From JANXVV01 sp038230975 (GTDB lineage: Bacteria; Planctomycetota; Phycisphaerae; Tepidisphaerales; Tepidisphaeraceae), in NCBI GenBank assembly GCA_038230975.1, contig JBBRMF010000182.1, positions 1 through 10,889 of the forward strand: a DNA stretch of 10,889 nucleotides, given 5' to 3'. The position numbers were made by a program, and so were the translations under genes. Every line of letters starts with the position of its first letter. Positions within the stretch are counted from its first letter, which is position 1. Shown one piece after another: positions 5,311 to 10,889 of this stretch. The notes beneath the pieces were generated by a model that was not told the origin of the DNA, made no database searches, and saw only the letters and a program-made list of their open reading frames with translations.

Positions 5311-7665
5311 CTAGTTCGGCGTTACGAGGATATTGTCGTAGAAGATCTCGTGATCGTTGGAGAAGCCCCATAGGCCGGGGTTACCGTGTCGGTTGGGGTT
5401 GATGTCGGAAAGTTCGATGAGCCATTTGTCGGGCTCGGTCTGGTCGGCGGGCCATGCTTTGCCTTTGAGGATGGCTTTGTCGCCGTCCTGGGAGACGGTG
5501 AGTTTCAGGCGATACCACTTGTCGCCTTGCCATTTGAAGGGGATCGATTTGCTGGTGTAGTCGGGCATGGCGTACTGCCAGACGTGGATGTTGAGTGTTT
5601 GGGTACTCCCCTGAAGCTCGAGCACATATCGGCTGTCAATCACACCGGCATCGGGCATTTGGAAGACGTTGTCCGAGACGACGGTTGAAGTGACACGAAC
5701 ATCGGCTTGCACGGTGTAATCTTTCATATCGACTGAACCGAAGTTCGTGCGAGCGCGGGCGTACAGAGCCTTCGGGGGTCGCGAAAGAGGTTGGCCGGGT
5801 TTATCGATTTGTTTAACGAGACACTTGTTGCCGTCTAATTCGGTGACGGCAAATTTGCCACCGGCACCGGTCCAGGTGAGCGGGGGCTTGTCGACGGGGG
5901 CTTGTTCGAAATCGAACTTCCAGGGTAGGGGAGGCATGACACGCACGCGGGCTTCGCCGGAGAGTTCTCCTACTTTGGCCAGGATTGCACCACCCTGATG
6001 CGGACCGGCAGCGGCGACGAAATTTCCGTCGGTATCAACGGCGCCTTTGAGATTTCCAACTGGAGTAGGCTTGGCTGTGGGATCGGGTGCCTGACCGGGT
6101 TTGGGGATGGCCGGCATCATGAGTTGACCGACGGACCAATCGGCTTTGCTCTCAGACAGGAAGTGACCTTTGGCATCGAATAGTCTGGCCATGAATTTGG
6201 TCTTTTCGCCGGGGTGGGTCACGCGATCTGCAGGAATGACCTGTACGACGGCGGGGATTTTGTCGGCGGCATCGTTGGATGCCGAGGCGTCATCAACCAT
6301 TGGAGGAATCGGATCGCTTTCAACCTTGGCATCTTTCAGACCGATGCAGAACGTTTGATTGGCGCACTGAAGGAAGATGTGTCCGTTCGCGATGGCGGGG
6401 GTGCCGTAGGTGGCATATTCACGGCCGAGTTTTTCGGGGACTTCTATTTTGCTCAGGATATCGGCTTTCTTCTCACCGGGTTTCAGGAAAGTGAATCGGC
6501 CGTTGGCTTCGGTGACGATCAGCTTGCCGTCGGCGAATACTAAGGAGCCTTTGCCGATGCGGCCGCAGTTTTTTTTCCACAGGGTCTTGCCAGTTTTGGT
6601 ATCAAGACAATGGACATAGGCGGAGTTGTCTTCGACATACAGCTTGCCGTCGTAAATCGTGCCGGAAGGGAAGCCGGCTTCGATGCCATCATGCTTCCAG
6701 AGCACTTCGGGTTTGCCGGTGGCACACTCAAGGCAGATGACACTGCCAAGCGTGGGGTTGTCGATATTTTCCAGATCGAACATCGCGTAGACGCGTGAAC
6801 CGTCGACAATCACGGACGAATTGAGCCCGCGTTTGGAGATGAACTTGCTCCAAACTTTTTTGCCGGTGCGGGTTTGAAAGGCGTGAACACCGCCATCACC
6901 CCCGCCGAAGATGACGAGGCGCTCGCCGTTGATGACGCTGATGACAGGTGTGTTCTGTGGAGCATCGGTGGGGATGCCCCCGGTAGGCGCGCTCCAGTTG
7001 AGTTCACCTGTGGTTTTGTTGAGGGCAAAGACGCGATGCTGGCCTCGGGCATTTTCGCCCCAACCGAAGCTGACCCCGGCGATGATGACTTGATCTTCAT
7101 CGATGGCCGGTGAAGAGGTACGGCCACCGAAGGTGGAGATCATTCCGAATTCTTCGGTCATCTGCCGTTGCCAGATGACGTGACCGTCGTTGCCATCCAG
7201 GCACAAAAACCCACAGTTGCATCCGAAGAAATAAACGCGACCCGTCGCCGGATCACCAACAGGATTCGACCAGCCGATGCGGTGGAATGGAACATCGGTC
7301 TGGGTCATGTTTTCGGTGTGCTGCCAGAGTTTTTTGCCGGTGGCGGCATCGACGCAGACGTAGGATTCCTGGGTCATCGGGCCGGGCTTGACGGTTTCCC
7401 CGGATTCACCGCCGGCGGGAACTTCACCGCTGCGGCTGATGGTGTAAACCTTCCCGTTCATGACGATGGGGCTGGACATGCCACCGATCTCATTTTTCCA
7501 GATTAGGTTTTCACCTTCGGGGGACCATTTATCAGGGAGGTTTTTTTCGCGACTGACCCCGTTTTGTTCTGGGCCGCGCCAACGGTACCAATCACCGGCG
7601 TGGGCAGAACCGACACTGATCGTGGTGCTGAGGGCTAACAGCCAAGTTGCTAAGCGGGGTTTCAT
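5311..7665 (-). CDS. Secreted PQQ-like beta-propeller with Ig-like and C-terminal jelly-roll-like domains (784 aa)
   Basis: Begins with a clear signal peptide (MKPRLATWLLALSTTISVGS, cleavage likely after AHA at 23), then DWYRWRGPEQNGVS (25-38), an opening typical of planctomycetal propeller proteins. Blade repeats include AATGKKLW (107-114), GNDGHVIWQ (158-166), TTGELNW (218-224), RTGKKVW (266-272), CATGKPEVLW (314-323) and TKTGKTLW (357-363), giving a propeller over about 25-445. Residues about 470-577 (VVQVIPADRVTHPGEKTKF, later ADWSVG) look like a bacterial Ig-like domain. Residues about 580-784, with KFDFEQAP, QADVRVTS and YDNILV, look like a concanavalin/LamG-type jelly roll of the kind seen in sugar-binding domains. 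No haem motif is seen. The ATG at 7665 follows AGGA by 5 bases. It lies 25 bases after the PaaK-type gene and 31 before the second propeller, so all three may form one operon. Function is unproven; a periplasmic or surface binding role is suggested. Confidence 0.85.
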   Translation of the reverse strand: MKPRLATWLLALSTTISVGSAHAGDWYRWRGPEQNGVSREKNLPDKWSPEGENLIWKNEIGGMSSPIVMNGKVYTISRSGEVPAGGESGETVKPGPMTQESYVCVDAATGKKLWQHTENMTQTDVPFHRIGWSNPVGDPATGRVYFFGCNCGFLCLDGNDGHVIWQRQMTEEFGMISTFGGRTSSPAIDEDQVIIAGVSFGWGENARGQHRVFALNKTTGELNWSAPTGGIPTDAPQNTPVISVINGERLVIFGGGDGGVHAFQTRTGKKVWSKFISKRGLNSSVIVDGSRVYAMFDLENIDNPTLGSVICLECATGKPEVLWKHDGIEAGFPSGTIYDGKLYVEDNSAYVHCLDTKTGKTLWKKNCGRIGKGSLVFADGKLIVTEANGRFTFLKPGEKKADILSKIEVPEKLGREYATYGTPAIANGHIFLQCANQTFCIGLKDAKVESDPIPPMVDDASASNDAADKIPAVVQVIPADRVTHPGEKTKFMARLFDAKGHFLSESKADWSVGQLMMPAIPKPGQAPDPTAKPTPVGNLKGAVDTDGNFVAAAGPHQGGAILAKVGELSGEARVRVMPPLPWKFDFEQAPVDKPPLTWTGAGGKFAVTELDGNKCLVKQIDKPGQPLSRPPKALYARARTNFGSVDMKDYTVQADVRVTSTVVSDNVFQMPDAGVIDSRYVLELQGSTQTLNIHVWQYAMPDYTSKSIPFKWQGDKWYRLKLTVSQDGDKAILKGKAWPADQTEPDKWLIELSDINPNRHGNPGLWGFSNDHEIFYDNILVTPN

Positions 7666-7690
7666 AGGGTTCCTATTCTACTTCAATTCT

Positions 7691-8989
7691 TCAGACGATT
7701 GTTTTTACGAAACGCTTTGATTTCATTTCAAATCTCGGGAGGCTTCCCGGGGCGACCAATTGCACTTCGGCTTTGAAAGAAAGCGTCGACTGCAAGGCTC
7801 GACCGACGCGTTCTGCCAAGGCAGCGCCGTCGATCACGATGGGCATAGGTTCTAACTTCAATTTGACCTGAGCCAGGGCTCCGTTTTGAGAGACTTCGAT
7901 GTTGTATTCCGCCACTTCGTCAAAGCGGCGAATGACGGCTTCGATCGCCGCCGGAAAAACATTATTGCCGCGCACGATGAACATGTCATCAATGCGACCG
8001 AGAATACCGCCGGTCATTCGCGCCGACCAGCGACCACAGGCGCATTGCTTCCGCGTCAGTTGCACTTGATCGCCGGTTCGATAGCGAATCACCGGTGAAC
8101 CGAGGCGACCGAGGTTCGTGATGATCAATTCACCGGCTTCTCCATCCGGCACTGGTTTTGTCGTGACGGGGTCGATGACTTCGGCGATACATTCAGTTTC
8201 CGCCAGGTGGATATCGGCCGGGTTTTCAAAACATTCGAAACCCAACGGCCCGATTTCAGTCATGCCCGTGTGGTCAAATACACGGGCATTCCAGGCGGAT
8301 TCAATGCGCAGGCGCGTGGCGGGGATATGCCCGCCCGGTTCACCGGCGACGATAAACGCGCGGACGGCGGAATTGGCGATGTCGATTCCTTCTTCGGCAG
8401 CCACTTCAACCATTCGGACGGCATAGGTGGGTGTGCAGCAGATGACCGTCACCTGATTTTCGAGGATCATTTTCAGCCGCGCGGTGGTAGCCATTCCACC
8501 GGCGGGGATGACGAACAAACCCAGTGACGCGGCTGCCTCAAACGCTCCCCAAAATCCTACGAACGGGCCGAACGAAAAAGGAAACGCGAGCTTGTCGTGC
8601 GGACCAATACCGGCGGCAGAAAAAATAATGCCCCAACAGCGTTTCCACCAGTTCCAGCTTTCTGGGGTATCCAGCCAGCGCAATGGCCGACCCCCGCTCC
8701 CGGAGGTTTGATGAAGCCGACAGTATCGTTCCATGGTGAAGCTGAGATTCGATCCATACGGTGGGTGCGCAAGCTGATCCTGCTCCAATTCGGCGCGCGT
8801 GGTGAAGGGAAGGGCGGAAACGGGATCTTGCGACGGATCAAAATCGATCGCTTCGAGCTTTTGGCGATAAAACTCGTTTGACGGCAAAATGGATTTCAAC
8901 AGCCCGGCAAGCTTGCGGCGTTGCAACTGCTCCAGACCTGGCCGGTCGAGCGCTTCTTCTTCCGGGATGTAATAAGACGTGAGAGCCAT
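7691..8989 (-). CDS. Phenylacetate-CoA ligase (PaaK) family enzyme
   Basis: A 432-residue acid-CoA ligase of the PaaK branch of the ANL superfamily; it converts a carboxylate, ATP and CoA to acyl-CoA through an adenylate in the cytoplasm. Motifs are HQTSGSGGRPLRW (93-105), the phosphate loop; FDHTGMTEIGP (238-248), the adenine/acyl motif; YRTGDQV (303-309), with the ribose-binding Asp; and CACGRW then GRIDDMFIVRGNNVFP (316-346), which joins the C-terminal lid. RFEMKSKRF (419-427) supplies the late lysine region. The length is full for the family (about 430-440). The frame stays open upstream to a TTG at 9037, but the ATG at 8989 gives the usual family N-terminus (YYIPEEEALDRPGLEQLQ); no strong ribosome binding site is visible for either. 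It is divergent from the exporter gene and heads the likely operon with the propellers. An aromatic substrate such as phenylacetate is possible but not shown, and no other phenylacetate-catabolism gene is present. Confidence 0.85.
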   Translation of the reverse strand: MALTSYYIPEEEALDRPGLEQLQRRKLAGLLKSILPSNEFYRQKLEAIDFDPSQDPVSALPFTTRAELEQDQLAHPPYGSNLSFTMERYCRLHQTSGSGGRPLRWLDTPESWNWWKRCWGIIFSAAGIGPHDKLAFPFSFGPFVGFWGAFEAAASLGLFVIPAGGMATTARLKMILENQVTVICCTPTYAVRMVEVAAEEGIDIANSAVRAFIVAGEPGGHIPATRLRIESAWNARVFDHTGMTEIGPLGFECFENPADIHLAETECIAEVIDPVTTKPVPDGEAGELIITNLGRLGSPVIRYRTGDQVQLTRKQCACGRWSARMTGGILGRIDDMFIVRGNNVFPAAIEAVIRRFDEVAEYNIEVSQNGALAQVKLKLEPMPIVIDGAALAERVGRALQSTLSFKAEVQLVAPGSLPRFEMKSKRFVKTIV

Positions 8990-9126
8990 TGGAATTGCGA
9001 TGATCGGACACTGTATGGGCTGCCAGCCGATGATCAAAATTTATGCACGGGTCAACAACGCGTGCGACGTTTTTCGTTCGAGCACGATGCCGAACTTATA
9101 CCTATTACCGCGCTTCCGTCCAGAAA

Positions 9127-9140
9127 GTTGTTCAAACAAC
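9127..9140. promoter_or_regulatory. Candidate operator palindrome GTTGTT-CA-AACAAC
   Basis: A perfect 6-base inverted repeat with a 2-base centre. It overlaps where a -35 element would lie for the -10 candidate at 9154-9159 (TTCAAA at 9131-9136 with a 17-base spacer). A repressor bound there would block the exporter promoter. The half-site AACAAC also occurs at 9054-9059. There is no regulator gene in the window to support it, so this is tentative. Confidence 0.3.
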
Positions 9141-9159
9141 CATCATTTTCCCTTATGAT
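9131..9159 (+). promoter_or_regulatory. Candidate promoter of the MFS exporter gene
   Basis: TATGAT (9154-9159) differs from the sigma70 -10 consensus at one base; the -35, TTCAAA at 17-base spacing, is weak. Only 8 bases separate the -10 from the ATG at 9168, so transcription would start at about 9166 and the mRNA would be nearly leaderless. That fits the lack of a clear Shine-Dalgarno sequence before this ATG. Confidence 0.35.
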
Positions 9160-9167
9160 CGGAATCT

Positions 9168-10889
9168 ATGAGTTCTTCGAGTTTAAATAACGCTTCTCCG
9201 ACCCCCGGCGTGACGCCGGTCCTTTTATCCGCGCCGGCCGCGCCGAAGCCCTCGGATTGGAGTCCGTTGCGGAATCCGATCTTCCGGGCAATGTGGATTG
9301 CGTCGGCGATATCTTATGTGGGTTACGAGATCCGGAATTATGCCGCGCCACTTCTAATGGTGGATTTTAAAGAGAAGTTCGGCGTTTCGGACGGGATGGC
9401 GGCGTACACCTTCACGGCGTCAACTTTGCCTATCCCATTGCTGGTGCTTTTTGCAGGCGCGCTGGCGGATGTGGTGGATCGGCGAAAGCTGCTGATCGTG
9501 ACGCACCTTTGGATGATGGTTGTTGCCGGTGCGCTCGGGGTGCTGACGATGATGCACCTGATGACGCCTTGGGTGATGCTTGGCTTTTTGTTTGTCATCG
9601 GAGCCGGCTATGCGATGGCGAACCCGGCGTTCCTGGCGGTTCTGCCGGAACTGGTGGAACCTTCCGAACTTCGTTCAGCGATGGCGTTGAACAGCGTCAA
9701 TATGAATGTGGCCCGCGTGCTCGGGCCGGCGATCGGCGGTCTGATCGTTCTGTTCATCGGAAAAGGCTGGGCCGGAAAAGGCGCGGCATTTTTGGCAACA
9801 GCTATTTCCGTGCTTGGCGTGGTTTGGGTATTGGCGCAGTGGAAACCGGTCGAGCGAAAAAAGCCAGCCCATCCTGAATCGATTTGGAGCGCCGTGCGCG
9901 CAGGCATTCGCTATACGTGGTTTTCACCGCGAGTGCAGGTGATCCTGGTCCGCATGTTTTTGTTTCTGTTTTTCGCGGGCATCCTTCCGGTATTTTCGGC
10001 GATCATCTGTAAACGGGTACTGCATCGAACTGATGGCGCGGCCGCGACTTTGATGGCATCGTACGGCGCGGGCGCGATCATCGGTGTCTATTTAATGCAG
10101 GCACTCCAAAGGCGTTTCGGGGCGGAGGAAACGGTTACGGTTTGTACGATTGTGTACGGATTGGCGCAATTGAGCGTGGCTTTGACTCCGTCACTTTTTT
10201 TGGGCTGCCTGGCTATGTTTGTGGCGGGATTCAACTGGGTGATCGTGCCCACGAATTTCAATATCGCAACGCAGTTGGCCGTCCCCAATTGGATCAAAGG
10301 CCGGGCCATGGGGATGTATGTATTGGTGTTGTGGGGATCGATGTCGGCAGGGTCGGCCGTGTTTGGTCGAATGGCTACCGCTTATGGCCCGCGCACCGCG
10401 TTGGCTTATGCGGCGATCGGTGTGTTGGTCGGGTCTCTGGCGATTGTCTGGCTGCGATTGGTTCCGAAAAAATCGGCTGATTATGCACCGGCCAAGCTGG
10501 CGTTACCCGAGGGGATGGCTAATCCGTCGAGCGGCATGGAGGGGGCGGTTTGGGTGGCAGTGGATTATCGCATCGACCCGAATTCCCACGAGCAATTCAG
10601 AAGTCTAATGCGCGAGATGCGAAGGCAGCGACTTCGGAATGGTGCTTCCGAATGGGTACTTCGCAGCGAAAAGGAAAATGGAGGTTTCACGGAGCATTAC
10701 TCCTTCTCATCCTGGTCGGCTCGTTTGCGACATCATGAACGCACCACGAAAGCCGATGCCGAATTGCAGGATGAAGTGCTGTCGCTGCATTCCGGTGGAC
10801 AGTCTCCAGCGGTGCGTCATTTGGCGACTTCACCTTTTGGATCGACGGAAGTGAGCGGCTCGTGGCTGGACACGTTCGGTTCCGGAGTC
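9168..10889 (+). CDS. MFS_3-type exporter with C-terminal monooxygenase-like domain, 3' end beyond window
   Basis: An unbroken frame of 574 codons from ATG 9168 to the right edge, with no stop; a TGA at 9156-9158 closes the frame upstream. It is a major facilitator permease of the MFS_3/EntS-like group, probably exporting a small molecule across the inner membrane with proton exchange. Residues 1-30 are a Ser/Pro/Ala-rich cytoplasmic lead. Hydrophobic segments follow, with GALADVVDRRKLL (97-109) as the loop 2-3 signature and ANPAFLAVLPELVEPSELRS (151-170) then NVARVLGPAIGG (180-191) as the TM5-6 region of this group. A second half with more membrane segments runs to about residue 432. From about 459, VWVAVDYRID, then MREMRRQRLRNGASEW, HYSFSSWSARLRHHER and the AVRHLA end resemble the soluble antibiotic-monooxygenase-like tail typical of MFS_3 proteins, so the gene is nearly complete. 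It is divergent from the PaaK-type ligase; the substrate is unknown. Confidence 0.88.
   Translation, partial: MSSSSLNNASPTPGVTPVLLSAPAAPKPSDWSPLRNPIFRAMWIASAISYVGYEIRNYAAPLLMVDFKEKFGVSDGMAAYTFTASTLPIPLLVLFAGALADVVDRRKLLIVTHLWMMVVAGALGVLTMMHLMTPWVMLGFLFVIGAGYAMANPAFLAVLPELVEPSELRSAMALNSVNMNVARVLGPAIGGLIVLFIGKGWAGKGAAFLATAISVLGVVWVLAQWKPVERKKPAHPESIWSAVRAGIRYTWFSPRVQVILVRMFLFLFFAGILPVFSAIICKRVLHRTDGAAATLMASYGAGAIIGVYLMQALQRRFGAEETVTVCTIVYGLAQLSVALTPSLFLGCLAMFVAGFNWVIVPTNFNIATQLAVPNWIKGRAMGMYVLVLWGSMSAGSAVFGRMATAYGPRTALAYAAIGVLVGSLAIVWLRLVPKKSADYAPAKLALPEGMANPSSGMEGAVWVAVDYRIDPNSHEQFRSLMREMRRQRLRNGASEWVLRSEKENGGFTEHYSFSSWSARLRHHERTTKADAELQDEVLSLHSGGQSPAVRHLATSPFGSTEVSGSWLDTFGSGV

Larger units (their letters stand above)
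8990..9167. promoter_or_regulatory. Divergent promoter region between PaaK-type ligase and MFS exporter
   Basis: A 178-base gap from which both neighbours are read outward, so it should hold both promoters. On the plus side TATGAT (9154-9159) is a good -10 candidate just before the exporter ATG. CGATGATC occurs twice, 30 bases apart (8998-9005 and 9028-9035), and ATGATCGGA occurs at 9000-9008 and 9155-9163. A short palindrome sits at 9127-9140. No confident -35/-10 pair was found for the ligase gene. Confidence 0.55.

Noticed and set aside
3750..7665. PQQ-dependent alcohol dehydrogenase activity for the two propellers
   Set aside because: No C-x-x-C-H haem motif is seen, and the repeats fit the broad PQQ-like propeller class that is mostly non-enzymatic.
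9509..9877. Open frames in other frames within the exporter region (also 10142-10480 and 9608-9907 on the minus strand)
   Set aside because: The frame from 9168 runs 574 codons with a full transporter signature; these are shorter, Arg/Gly-rich out-of-frame translations.

Overview
The window looks like a stretch of a moderately GC-rich Gram-negative chromosome, most likely Planctomycetota (perhaps Phycisphaerae). The reasons are two tandem secreted PQQ-like beta-propeller proteins, one opening with the W..WRGP..NG motif common in planctomycetal propellers, a Uma2-family nuclease, and several families of hairpin repeats between genes. The taxon is inferred from gene style; there is no rRNA or marker gene here.

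Layout: seven genes lie on the minus strand and one on the plus strand. Reading in the minus direction from about 8989 down to 1: a full-length PaaK-type CoA ligase; a 784-residue exported propeller with an Ig-like segment and a C-terminal jelly-roll-like domain; and a 509-residue exported propeller. These three are 25-31 bases apart and probably form one operon. After a 184-base gap holding two hairpin repeats comes a short adenylating enzyme of the LuxE/EhpF type without the C-terminal lid domain, then 23 bases later a Uma2 endonuclease-fold gene. A 133-base gap with another repeat follows, then an aldehyde dehydrogenase-superfamily reductase. After a 181-base gap with a C-rich repeat comes the first 57 codons of an MmeI-like DNA methyltransferase/restriction enzyme, cut by the left edge. 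On the plus strand, divergent from the PaaK gene, a long open frame (9168 to the right edge, 574 codons without a stop) encodes an MFS_3-type exporter with a C-terminal antibiotic-monooxygenase-like domain.

How the genes may work together: the most suggestive pair is the lid-less adenylating enzyme and the aldehyde dehydrogenase-fold reductase. This combination matches the known EhpF/EhpG and LuxE/LuxC logic, in which a carboxylic acid is activated as acyl-adenylate and reduced to an aldehyde without a classical CoA ligase step. The Uma2 gene, parts of which are markedly AT-rich, sits between the two and may be an insertion. The divergent exporter and the second, complete CoA ligase add to a small-molecule flavour, but no substrate can be named.

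The hairpin repeats occupy only the larger gaps. Three of them begin within about 12 bases after a stop codon, and two share a GTAGGGT foot, which resembles the GTAG foot of REP elements mobilised by RAYT transposases. No tRNA, rRNA, CRISPR array or complete insertion sequence was seen.
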